Positions 17,320 to 25,173 of a stretch of 64,000 bases of DNA are shown here, piece after piece. The DNA is from Tahibacter sp042701255 (GTDB taxonomy: Bacteria; Pseudomonadota; Gammaproteobacteria; Xanthomonadales; Rhodanobacteraceae), in NCBI RefSeq assembly GCF_042701255.1, contig NZ_CP170554.1, forward strand, positions 372,001 through 436,000, read 5' to 3'. Each line of letters starts with the position of its first letter. The first letter of the stretch is position 1. The translations under genes and the position numbers were made by a program. The notes below the pieces were generated by a model that made no database searches, was not told the origin of the DNA, and saw nothing but the letters and a program-made list of their open reading frames with translations.

Positions 17320-17805
17320 ATGACCGACAACGCCGCCAACGGCCAGGCGCCCGCTCAGCCGCAGCTGTCCGTGCAGAAGCTCTACGTCAAGGATTCCTCG
17401 TTCGAAGCGCCGGCCGCTCCGCACATCTTCCAGGAGCAGGGTCAGCCGCAGATCCAGCTGCAGCTCGGTCAGCAGGTCAATGCGCTGGCGCCGGAAGTGT
17501 TCGAAGTCGTGCTCAGCGTGACCGTGACCTGCAAGCTCGGCGAAAAGACCGCCTACCTCTGCGAAGTGCAGCAGGCCGGCATCTTCGGCGTCGCGGGCTT
17601 CGACGACGCCAACCGCGACGCGGTGCTCGGCAGCTACTGCCCGAACGTGCTGTTCCCGTATGCGCGCCAGACCATTTCCGACATGGTCCAGGGCGGCGGC
17701 TTCCCGCCGTTCTTCCTGCAGCCGATCAACTTCGACGCGCTGTATGCCGAAGCCCTGGCTCGCCGCGCCGAAGGCGGCGCCGACGCGCCGGCGCTGAACG
17801 CCTAA
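17320..17805 (+). CDS. secB: Protein-export chaperone SecB
   Basis: A cytosolic tetrameric chaperone that keeps presecretory proteins unfolded and delivers them to SecA. The 161-residue product has the SecB core: VQKLYVKDSSFEAP, EVFEVVLSVTVT, AYLCEVQQAGIF, FPYARQTISDMVQGGGFPP and QPINFDALY. GGAGACAACC lies directly before the ATG at 17320. Four bases separate its stop from the gpsA start, the standard secB-gpsA pair of many gammaproteobacteria. Confidence 0.97.
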   Translation: MTDNAANGQAPAQPQLSVQKLYVKDSSFEAPAAPHIFQEQGQPQIQLQLGQQVNALAPEVFEVVLSVTVTCKLGEKTAYLCEVQQAGIFGVAGFDDANRDAVLGSYCPNVLFPYARQTISDMVQGGGFPPFFLQPINFDALYAEALARRAEGGADAPALNA

Positions 17806-17809
17806 GCGC

Positions 17810-18826
17810 ATGAGTGCGCAGCCCCGGGTTGCCGTCCTGGGTGCCGGCTCCTGGGGGACCGCACTGGCCAGTCTGCTCGCGCGGCATGGCGTCCACACCA
17901 CCTTGTGGGGACGCGATGCCGCGGCGATGCGGGCCATGGCCGAAACCGGCCGCAACGCGCGCTATCTGCCGCAGAGTCCGCTCCCGGCCGAGCTGCACTA
18001 CAGCGCCGATCTCGCCGCGAGCGTGGCCGATGTGGACTGGATCCTCGTCGTCACGCCGAGCCACGCGTTCCGCGAACTGATCGAAACCCTGGCACGCCTG
18101 CCGGCCCGCTTCCGCGGCCTGGCCTGGGCGACCAAGGGCTTCGAGCCCGGCACGGGCCGCTTCCTGCACGAGCTCGTCGAAGAAATCCTGCCCGGCCAGC
18201 CGGCCGCCGTCGTCACGGGCCCGTCGTTCGCACGCGAGGTCGTCGACGGCCTGCCGACTGCCGTGACCGTGCATTCCGACGACGCCGACTTCGCCCAGAT
18301 CGTGGCCGAGCAGCTGCATGGCCCGACCTTCCGCGCCTACACCGGCAGCGACATGCTCGGCGCCGAGCTCGGCGGCGCGATGAAGAACGTACTGGCTGTC
18401 GCGACCGGCGTCGCCGACGGCATGCAGCTCGGACTCAATGCGCGCGCGGGCCTGATCACGCGCGGCCTCAACGAGATGCTGCGCCTCGGCGTGGCGCTCG
18501 GCGCACGTGCCGAAACCCTGATGGGACTGGCCGGCCTCGGCGACCTCGTGCTGACCTGCACCGGCGACCTGTCGCGCAATCGCCGTCTCGGTCTCGCGCT
18601 GGGTCGCGGCACGCCGCTGGCCCAAGCCGTCGCCGAAATCGGTCAGGTCGTCGAAAGCGTGCAGACCGCCGACGAAGTCATGCGCCTGGCCGATCGCCAC
18701 GGCGTGGAGCTGCCGATCGCGCAGAGCGTGCAGCGCGTGCTGCACGAGGAAATCACGCCGCCGGAAGGCCTGCGCCTGCTGCTCGCACGCGAGCAGAAGC
18801 CCGAATACCCCGACTCGTTCCCGTAA
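17810..18826 (+). CDS. gpsA: Glycerol-3-phosphate dehydrogenase [NAD(P)+]
   Basis: Reduces dihydroxyacetone phosphate to sn-glycerol-3-phosphate, the substrate of PlsB, for phospholipid synthesis. The 338 residues include the Rossmann motif GAGSWGTALA (11-20), the active-site block GGAMKNVLAVATGVADGM with its catalytic Lys, and the C-terminal TADEVMRLADRHGVELPI. The start at 17810 follows the secB stop by four bases, so the two are probably translated from one mRNA. The supply link to plsB at the left end of the window is metabolic, not operonic. Confidence 0.97.
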   Translation: MSAQPRVAVLGAGSWGTALASLLARHGVHTTLWGRDAAAMRAMAETGRNARYLPQSPLPAELHYSADLAASVADVDWILVVTPSHAFRELIETLARLPARFRGLAWATKGFEPGTGRFLHELVEEILPGQPAAVVTGPSFAREVVDGLPTAVTVHSDDADFAQIVAEQLHGPTFRAYTGSDMLGAELGGAMKNVLAVATGVADGMQLGLNARAGLITRGLNEMLRLGVALGARAETLMGLAGLGDLVLTCTGDLSRNRRLGLALGRGTPLAQAVAEIGQVVESVQTADEVMRLADRHGVELPIAQSVQRVLHEEITPPEGLRLLLAREQKPEYPDSFP

Positions 18827-18870
18827 CGCGCCGACTTCCCGTGCGGTTGATTCCCGTGCGATCCGTGCAA

Positions 18871-18908
18871 GGCATCGCGACGGCGGTTCACGCCGCCGTC
18901 GCGATGCC
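18871..18908. terminator. Long hairpin between convergent gpsA and the M1 peptidase gene
   Basis: A 16-bp perfect stem (18871-18886 with 18893-18908) with a 6-base loop occupies almost the whole gap between the two stops. It has no T-run, so termination could be factor-dependent. The position suggests a shared bidirectional end. Confidence 0.65.
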
Positions 18909-18913
18909 GGCGA

Positions 18914-20788
18914 TCACGGCTTCGCTTTGGTCTTGGTCTTGGCCTTGTCCAGCGCCGCCTGCACCGAGCCCGTCGTAATCGGGTGATAGCCCTGACGCGC
19001 CTTGACGAACACGCCTTCGGCGAAGGCCAGTCCGTCCGGCGTGGCCATCAACGCTTCCCAGGTCGGCATGATCAGCTTGCGGCGGCCGATCGCGATGAGG
19101 AATTTCTCGATTGCCGGACGCGAGGCGGTATAGCCGCTGCGCACGGTCAGCGGATACCAGCGCTGGGCGATCTCGCCGTTGGCCGTGCCGCTGAAATGCA
19201 GCGCCGCGTCGAGCTCGCCGAGCTGCTTGACGTCGAGCGTCTGCGGCAGGCCTTCGAGGAAGTGCACGGTTTCCAGGGTGCCCCACTTCGCCGCGGCCAG
19301 CGAAGCCGCATCGCGCTTGCCGGCCTGCCAGTCGGTGCGGGCCGCATCGATCTTGTCGAAGCGCGCCGACTTGGCCGCGACGGCCGTGGACGGCAGACCC
19401 GGCTGCTTGAGCCACGCATCCAGCTCTTCCGGCTTGACCTTGCCCGGATGCTTGTCGACGAGGTTCTTCTGCAGATAGGCCACGAAGGTGTCGCTGTCGA
19501 CGCTCTGGAACGCGTGCTGGTCGAACCAGCTGCGCAGGAAGGCGTCGAACGTCGCGCGGCCGTAGCGCTGCTCGAGGAAGCTCAGGAACCAGGCGCCCTT
19601 GATGTAGGCGACCTGGGTCAGCGCTTCGTCCGGGTCGCGGCCGGTCAGCGGCGCGAGCATGAGCAACTGGTCGGCCGGCGCGAGCTCGGCCATCTCCTGC
19701 TTGAGGCCGAACTGGCTGATCACATCTTCCATGTCGGCCTGCTCGCGGCCGTAGACGGCTTCGACGATGCGGTTCTCGACATAGCTCGTGAAACCTTCAT
19801 TGAGCCAGATGTCCTTCCAGCTCGAATTGGTCACGAGATTGCCCGACCAGGAATGCGCGAGCTCGTGGGCGACCAGCGAGGTCAGGCTCTTGTCGCCGAC
19901 GATGACGGTCGGCGTCGCGAAGGTCATGCGCGGATTTTCCATGCCGCCGAACGGGAAGCTCGGCGGCAGCACGAGGATGTCGTAGCGTCCCCAGCGATAG
20001 TCGCCGTAGAGCTTCTCGGTCGTCGCGATCATCTTCTCGGTGTCTTCGAATTCCTTGGCCGCCTTCTCGACCATGGACGGCTCGGCGTAGACGGCCGTGC
20101 GCGGTCCGGTGCTCTTGACCGCAATGTCGCCGACGGCGATCGCGAGCAGGTAGGACGGGATCGGCTTGTCCATCTCGAAATGGAACTCGCCGGAGCCGAC
20201 GGTGACATCGGGATTGTTGTTCGCACTCATCACCGCACGCAGCGGCTTGGGCACGTGCACGTCGGCGGTATAGGTGAAGCGCACGGCCGGCGTGTCCTGC
20301 AGCGGCACCCAGGAGCGCGCATGGATGGCCTGCGACTGGGAGAACAGGAACGGGTGCGCCTTGCCGGCGGTCTGCGCCTCGCTGAGCCACTGCAGGCCCG
20401 ACGCGTTCGGATTCGTCGCGTAGGAGACGCGGATCTTCGGCGCCTGCTCGTCGAAGGTGACGATCAGCGGCGCGCCGAGGATCTTGTCGGCATTGCCCAG
20501 CGCGAACTTCGCCGGCGTGGCCTTGCCGGCCGCGTCGACGACTTCCACGGTCGCGATCGACAGGTCGCGCGTATCGAGCTTGAGCTCGCGCGCGGCCTTG
20601 TCGCGCCAGTCGAGGCTGAGCTCGGCCTTGCCGACGATCTGGCGCGACTGGAACGCGACGTGCAGATCCAGCGCGAGCTGGGTCACGCGGACCTTGTCGG
20701 TCTCGGCGTAGGAATTCGGATCGTTGGCGGCCTGGGCGGAAACCGCGAACAGGGCGAGCGCAGGCAGCAGGGTATGGATGGAGGGCAT
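18914..20788 (-). CDS. Secreted M1-family aminopeptidase (leukotriene A4 hydrolase-like)
   Basis: A zinc aminopeptidase of 624 residues with a signal peptide (MPSIHTLLPALALFAVSAQA), so it should act in the periplasm or outside. The exopeptidase motif GGMEN is at 281-285 and the zinc motif HELAHSW at 308-314 (HExxH), with the third ligand Glu331 in WLNEGF, 18 residues on. The overall order (N-terminal beta domain, catalytic domain, helical C-terminal domain) and size match the LTA4 hydrolase/cold-active aminopeptidase branch rather than the about 870-residue PepN. The start at 20788 gives the signal peptide; the 88 extra upstream residues are non-coding in character. The Lys/Thr-rich tail (KAKTKTKAKP) is unusual. 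Confidence 0.92.
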   Translation of the reverse strand: MPSIHTLLPALALFAVSAQAANDPNSYAETDKVRVTQLALDLHVAFQSRQIVGKAELSLDWRDKAARELKLDTRDLSIATVEVVDAAGKATPAKFALGNADKILGAPLIVTFDEQAPKIRVSYATNPNASGLQWLSEAQTAGKAHPFLFSQSQAIHARSWVPLQDTPAVRFTYTADVHVPKPLRAVMSANNNPDVTVGSGEFHFEMDKPIPSYLLAIAVGDIAVKSTGPRTAVYAEPSMVEKAAKEFEDTEKMIATTEKLYGDYRWGRYDILVLPPSFPFGGMENPRMTFATPTVIVGDKSLTSLVAHELAHSWSGNLVTNSSWKDIWLNEGFTSYVENRIVEAVYGREQADMEDVISQFGLKQEMAELAPADQLLMLAPLTGRDPDEALTQVAYIKGAWFLSFLEQRYGRATFDAFLRSWFDQHAFQSVDSDTFVAYLQKNLVDKHPGKVKPEELDAWLKQPGLPSTAVAAKSARFDKIDAARTDWQAGKRDAASLAAAKWGTLETVHFLEGLPQTLDVKQLGELDAALHFSGTANGEIAQRWYPLTVRSGYTASRPAIEKFLIAIGRRKLIMPTWEALMATPDGLAFAEGVFVKARQGYHPITTGSVQAALDKAKTKTKAKP

Positions 20789-21121
20789 GGCGGAGCCGCA
20801 CGACGGAAGAAGCGCCGAGTATGCCACCGCCGTGCCGGGCCGCCAGTTGCGGGGTGTTGCGCGGGCGGAGGCATTGCGACCGTACGGTGCCGCCGCAGCA
20901 TCGGCGGGGTGCGCGCCGTGTGCGGCTTCGGGTTTCAACAGTCCGACAGCGCCGGTCGCAGCGCCGGCGGCGGTCTGGCGATGTCCGAAAGAACTGCCAC
21001 TCTCGGCCCGCTTCGCCGTTGCACCGCCGCTGGGGGCAGTCTGCGAATCCATAGAGGCGACTGCGGCTCCGCCGCCGCGGCAATTTTACGCCTGGGCCGA
21101 GTCAGGCCCGGGCTCCCCCGC
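20789..21121. other. Intergenic region between ubiE and the M1 peptidase gene
   Basis: No gene or RNA is supported here. Both neighbours run leftwards, so this stretch must contain the peptidase promoter and the end of the ubiE transcript. I see neither a clear promoter pair nor an intrinsic terminator. Confidence 0.4.
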
Positions 21122-21871
21122 TCAGACGCGGTAGCCGCGATGGACGGCCACGATGCCGGCCGTGAGGTTGCGCACCTCGACCTTTGCGAAGCCGGCCTGT
21201 TCCAGCATGCCGGCCAGGGTGGCCTGGTTCGGATGCTTGCGGATGGACTCGGCCAGATAGCGGTAGCTGTCGGCGTCCTGGGCGAACAGCCGGCCCAGCC
21301 GCGGCAGCACCTGAAACGAGTGGAAGTCGTACAGCGGCTTGAGCCAGTCCTGGCGCACTTCGGAGAATTCGAGAATCAGCGCGCGGCCGCCGATCTTGAG
21401 CACGCGATGCATTTCCTCGAGCGCGCGCTGCTTGTCGGTGACGTTGCGCAGGCCGAACGCGATCGTGACCGCGTCGAAGCTCTTGTCCGGGAACGGCAGC
21501 GCTTCGGCATTCATCTGCGCGTAGCGCAGACCCTGCACGAGACCGCGGTCGGTCAGCCGGTCGCGACCCACGCGCAGCATCGCGCTGTTGATGTCGCCGA
21601 GCACGACCTCGCCCTCGTTGCCGACCAGCGGCAGCAGCAGCGCCGCGATGTCGCCGGTGCCGCCGGCCAGATCGAGTACGCGATCGCCGCGGCGCAGACC
21701 GCTGATCGCCGCGAAATGGCGCTTCCAGAGCCGGTGTACGCCGAACGACATCAGGTCGTTCATGAGGTCGTAGTTCGTCGCGACCGAGGTGAAGACTTCG
21801 CCGACGAGCTTCTGTTTCTCGGCGACCGGAACGTCGCGGTAGCCGAAATGCGTGGTGGATTGGTCGCTCAT
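21122..21871 (-). CDS. ubiE: Ubiquinone/menaquinone C-methyltransferase
   Basis: A SAM-dependent C-methyltransferase of ubiquinone (and, where present, menaquinone) synthesis. The 249-residue product carries the SAM-binding motif VLDLAGGTGD, the UbiE signatures TNYDLMNDLMSFGVHRLWKR and FDAVTIAFGLRNVTDK, and LIL EFS (written EFSEVRQDWLKPLYD) of the family. The ATG at 21871 gives a normal N-terminus. It functionally relates to ubiK at 41.7 kb, but the two are not linked here. Confidence 0.96.
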   Translation of the reverse strand: MSDQSTTHFGYRDVPVAEKQKLVGEVFTSVATNYDLMNDLMSFGVHRLWKRHFAAISGLRRGDRVLDLAGGTGDIAALLLPLVGNEGEVVLGDINSAMLRVGRDRLTDRGLVQGLRYAQMNAEALPFPDKSFDAVTIAFGLRNVTDKQRALEEMHRVLKIGGRALILEFSEVRQDWLKPLYDFHSFQVLPRLGRLFAQDADSYRYLAESIRKHPNQATLAGMLEQAGFAKVEVRNLTAGIVAVHRGYRV

Positions 21872-22033
21872 AGGCTGCGCATGCTAGCGCAGCCGGGCCG
21901 GGCTATCACGGGCTTGCGGCAGGACGCCGCGGGACGGAGCAGACGCGACGGCGGGCGAGGCGGCGCCGGCGACATTGCCGAGGTCGGTGTTTGCAACCGT
22001 GAAAAACCGCGGACGCCGCTGTCGCCGTTGCGC

Positions 22034-22468
22034 CTATTCCACCGGCCGTATGGGCCCGACCAGCGGCTTGCTCAGCGTGGCCTTGTCGCGCGGATTGTCG
22101 AGCTGGTCCGAGGCGAGCTGCCAGGCGCCGTCGTCGAGGCGCGTGAACGTGGTCGTGCGTACCCAGACGCCGCGCTTCTGCACGAATTCGAGCTGCATCG
22201 CACCGGGCGGATAGTCGGCATTGGCCGGCGGCTGCGGCGGCAGCGGGGCGCCGAGCGCTTCGGCACGCGCGTCGCTGGCGGCGCTGACGCCATAGACCGG
22301 TTCTTCATGCAGGTCGAGATGGCGCGCGAGGATCGCGCGCGCGCCGTCGGGCTGGCGGACTTCGATGCGCAGCTCGGTACGCGCGGGCGGCGATGCGATG
22401 GCTGCGCCGGCGCTCAGCGCGAGCGCGGCGGCCATGAAGATCCGTATCCCGACAAGGCTTGCGCGCAT
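22034..22468 (-). CDS. Uncharacterised secreted protein
   Basis: A 144-residue predicted periplasmic protein. The N-terminus MRASLVGIRIFMAAALALSAGAAIASPPA is a standard signal peptide with a cleavage site after AIA-S. The mature part is rich in Ala and Pro, contains no Cys, and ends in short beta-like strands (WVRTTTFTRLDDGAWQLASDQ). No family recognised. It sits alone between ubiE and the DUF971 gene, in the same direction as both. Confidence 0.6.
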   Translation of the reverse strand: MRASLVGIRIFMAAALALSAGAAIASPPARTELRIEVRQPDGARAILARHLDLHEEPVYGVSAASDARAEALGAPLPPQPPANADYPPGAMQLEFVQKRGVWVRTTTFTRLDDGAWQLASDQLDNPRDKATLSKPLVGPIRPVE

Positions 22469-22576
22469 CGCTTTCCCCGCGTCGCTGGCACGGAGCTATT
22501 TGTGCCGTGTCTTGCGGCGCCGGGGGAAGAGGCGAGGCTGTCGGTGGCGTTGCGGGAATCCGGAATTGAGCCGGAT

Positions 22577-22933
22577 TCAGCGCTGCAGGCCGGCCTGTTC
22601 CAGCGCGGCGAGGTAAGCCGGCCAGTTCGTGTCCTGATGGCGGCCGAGATCGTGCAGCACGCTCCAGGAGAAAATGCCGGTCTGGTGACCGTCGTCGAAA
22701 CGCAGCAGTACGGCGTAATGACCTACCGGCTCGATCGCGTCGATGTTGACGTGGCGCTTGCCGGCGACGAGCACGCGCTGGCCCGGGCCGTGGCCCTGGA
22801 CTTCGGCGCTCGGCGAGTGCGTGCGCAGGTATTCGCAGGGCAGCCGGAACACCTCGCCCGACTCGAAGCTGACTTCGAGCAGGTGCGAGGCGCGGTGCAG
22901 GACGATGCCGGTAGGCCGCGGAGCGCCAGTCAT
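22577..22933 (-). CDS. DUF971 protein (gamma-butyrobetaine hydroxylase-like N-terminal domain)
   Basis: A 118-residue single-domain protein matching the GBBH-like N-terminal (DUF971) family: IVLHRASHLLEVSFESGEVF, LPCEYLRTHSPSAEVQGHGP, then VNIDAIEPVGHYAVLLRFDDGH and TGIFSWSVLHDLG. Eukaryotic relatives use this domain as an N-terminal part of carnitine-synthesis dioxygenases. Stand-alone bacterial versions are linked in the literature to iron-sulfur protein assembly or have unknown roles. The start at 22933 fits the domain. It begins 10 bases after the stop of the upstream 204-residue gene, so the two form a pair. Confidence 0.85.
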   Translation of the reverse strand: MTGAPRPTGIVLHRASHLLEVSFESGEVFRLPCEYLRTHSPSAEVQGHGPGQRVLVAGKRHVNIDAIEPVGHYAVLLRFDDGHQTGIFSWSVLHDLGRHQDTNWPAYLAALEQAGLQR

Positions 22934-22943
22934 CGATGCGCGC

Positions 22944-23558
22944 TCAGCGCGGATCGGTGCTGTGCAGGCGCGGCTCCTGCGGCGGGCCGCTGGGTTCGCC
23001 GGCCACGCGGTACAGCGTGTACATGTACGAGGTGCCGAAGCCGATCGAGCCGATGTCGTCGTATTCGTAGTCGCCGGCATCCGGATACCAGCGCGCGTTC
23101 GGGTCGATCTCGCGCAGGGTCAGCACTTCGGGACCGGCGTTCTCGAGCTTGCCGATATAGCTGGCTTCACCGGTTTCCTCGTCGAGCATGTTGACCGAGA
23201 TCACCGGCGCCAGCGCCGCGGCCGCACGGGCCACGCTGGCCCAGTTGTCGAGCGGGAAACCGGCCGGAGCATTCAAGGTTTCGCCGTTGAGGGCCAGCGC
23301 CTTGTCGACGAATTCGCGGGACGGATCTTCCTCGGCATGGCTGACGTCGCCGAGCGCGATCACGAGGTAGCCGTCGTAGCGCATCGAATCGGAAATTTCG
23401 GCGATCAGGACGAAATCAGCCGAAACGTCGACGATCATGCCGTGAACCCATCCCGGATCGATGCCTTCGCGCTTGACGCGGACGGGGATGCGTTGCTCCT
23501 GCGCTTCACGCAGGTAGGCGCGCGGGCCGCGCGCCTTGAATTTCACGATATTGGTCAT
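22944..23558 (-). CDS. Uncharacterised cytoplasmic protein upstream of DUF971
   Basis: A 204-residue soluble acidic protein with no signal or membrane segment. The first 140 residues look folded and beta-rich (MTNIVKFKARGPRAYLREAQ, VHGMIVDVSADFVLIAEISD, GYLVIALGDVSHAEED), somewhat like Sm-fold or PilZ-like barrels, though I cannot assign it. The region from about 150 onwards is rich in Tyr, Asp and Gly, and the end is Pro-rich. The start at 23558 follows a plausible spacing from the previous transcription unit. It is co-directional and nearly contiguous with the DUF971 gene. Function unknown. Confidence 0.7.
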   Translation of the reverse strand: MTNIVKFKARGPRAYLREAQEQRIPVRVKREGIDPGWVHGMIVDVSADFVLIAEISDSMRYDGYLVIALGDVSHAEEDPSREFVDKALALNGETLNAPAGFPLDNWASVARAAAALAPVISVNMLDEETGEASYIGKLENAGPEVLTLREIDPNARWYPDAGDYEYDDIGSIGFGTSYMYTLYRVAGEPSGPPQEPRLHSTDPR

Positions 23559-23650
23559 GGGCGGAATTGTAGCCGACCCGGCGCAGAGCCGGGTTCACGG
23601 CGCGTTATCTGGGGGCGCGCCGCGGCTTTGAAAGGCTGGCCAAAAGTACG

Positions 23651-23810
23651 GCCGGACCCGATCCGGCGATCGGGTCCGGCGTACCCATCTCCTCCCCAGG
23701 AGAACCGCAGCGGAACGGCTGTAGCGGACTCGGCCACAAGAGGCCGAGCCGGCCTGCGTTTCCACCATTCGTTCGGGCGCCGGCCCGTCCTCCCGCCATG
23801 CGGGAGGACG
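23651..23810. repeat. Three consecutive hairpins downstream of aceA
   Basis: There are three perfect stems in 160 bases: 13 bp (23651-23663/23668-23680), 7 bp (23729-23735/23742-23748) and 11 bp (23786-23796/23800-23810). None has a T-run. They occupy the space after the aceA stop and could stabilise or end the aceBA message. Confidence 0.6.
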
Positions 23811-23829
23811 CCGAAAGCCCAGCGTCGCC

Positions 23830-25128
23830 TCAGGCCGCGTGGCGATTGCCGTGGAACTGCTCTTCCTCGGTCGAGCCCTTGAGCGCGACGGTCGAGGACT
23901 GGCCGTTCTGGATAGCCTGGGTCACCGCGTCGAAATAGCCGGTGCCGACTTCGCGCTGGTGCTTGACCGCCGTGAAGCCGCGTTCGGCCGCGGCGAACTC
24001 GGCTTCCTGCAGCTCGACGAACGCACTCATCTGGTTGCGCGCGTAGCCGTAGGCCAGGTTGAACATCGAGTAGTTCAGCGAGTGGAACCCGGCGAGGGTG
24101 ATGAACTGGAACTTGTAGCCGTAGCTCGCGATTTCCTTCTGGAACTTGGCGATCGTCGCGTCGTCGAGGTTCTTCTTCCAGTTGAAGCTCGGACTGCAGT
24201 TGTAGGCCAGCAGCTTGCCCGGGTACTTGGCGTGGATGGCCTCGGCAAATTTCTTCGCGAACGCGAGATCCGGCTTGCCGGTTTCGCACCAGACCAGGTC
24301 CGCGTACGGCGCATAGGCCAGGCCGCGGCTGATCGCCTGGTCGATGCCCGGGCGCGTGCGATAGAAACCTTCGACCGTACGCTCGCCGGTGCAGAACGAC
24401 TTGTCGTTGTCGTCGACGTCGGAGGTCAGCAGGTCGGCCGCCTCGGCGTCGGTGCGCGCAACGAGAATGGTCGGCACGCCCATGACGTCGGCCGCCAGGC
24501 GCGCGGCGTTGAGCTTCTCGACCGCCTCGCGCGTCGGCACGAGCACCTTGCCGCCCATGTGGCCGCATTTCTTGACGCTGGCCAGCTGATCTTCGAAATG
24601 CACGCCGGCCGCGCCGGCCTCGATCATGGCCTTCATGAGCTCGAACGCGTTGAGCACGCCGCCGAAACCGGCTTCGGCATCGGCCACGATCGGCTGAAGC
24701 CAGTCGATCTCGTCCTTGCCTTCGGCGTGATGCAGCTGGTCGGCGCGCAGCAGGGTGTTGTTGATGCGCTTGACCACCTGCGGCACCGAGTTGGCCGGAT
24801 ACAGCGACTGGTCCGGATACATCTCGCCGGCGACGTTGGCGTCGGCGGCGACCTGCCAGCCCGACAGATAGATGGCCTTGAGGCCGGCCTTGACCTGCTG
24901 CATGGCCTGGTTGCCGGTCAGTGCGCCGAGCGCGTTGACGAACGGCTCCTTCTGCAGATGGTTCCAGAGCTTTTCCGCGCCGAGACGGGCGAGCGAATGC
25001 TCGATCGGCACGGTGCCGCGCAGGCGCACGACGTCGGCCGCGGAATAGTTACGCGTGACGCCGGCCCAGCGCGGGTTGTTCTGCCAGTCCTGCTGCAGCT
25101 GCTCGGCGGTCGCGAAAGTGGTCTTCAT
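23830..25128 (-). CDS. aceA: Isocitrate lyase
   Basis: Cleaves isocitrate to succinate and glyoxylate, the first step of the glyoxylate shunt, allowing growth on acetate and fatty acids. The 432-residue product has the active-site loop KKCGHM at 186-191 with the catalytic Cys188, followed by GGK. The metal-binding IVADAEAGFGG and substrate blocks WCETGKPD and YNCSPSFNWKK are also present. The ATG at 25128 (MKTTFATAEQLQQDW) has AAGG nine bases ahead and aligns with the E. coli start; two other in-frame starts lie 6-9 bases upstream. It is the second gene of an aceB-aceA operon, with 45 bases between the genes. Confidence 0.96.
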   Translation of the reverse strand: MKTTFATAEQLQQDWQNNPRWAGVTRNYSAADVVRLRGTVPIEHSLARLGAEKLWNHLQKEPFVNALGALTGNQAMQQVKAGLKAIYLSGWQVAADANVAGEMYPDQSLYPANSVPQVVKRINNTLLRADQLHHAEGKDEIDWLQPIVADAEAGFGGVLNAFELMKAMIEAGAAGVHFEDQLASVKKCGHMGGKVLVPTREAVEKLNAARLAADVMGVPTILVARTDAEAADLLTSDVDDNDKSFCTGERTVEGFYRTRPGIDQAISRGLAYAPYADLVWCETGKPDLAFAKKFAEAIHAKYPGKLLAYNCSPSFNWKKNLDDATIAKFQKEIASYGYKFQFITLAGFHSLNYSMFNLAYGYARNQMSAFVELQEAEFAAAERGFTAVKHQREVGTGYFDAVTQAIQNGQSSTVALKGSTEEEQFHGNRHAA

Positions 25129-25173
25129 GTTCATCAACCTTGTCGTGGTGCGGAGGGTGGGCGAAGTACGGCG

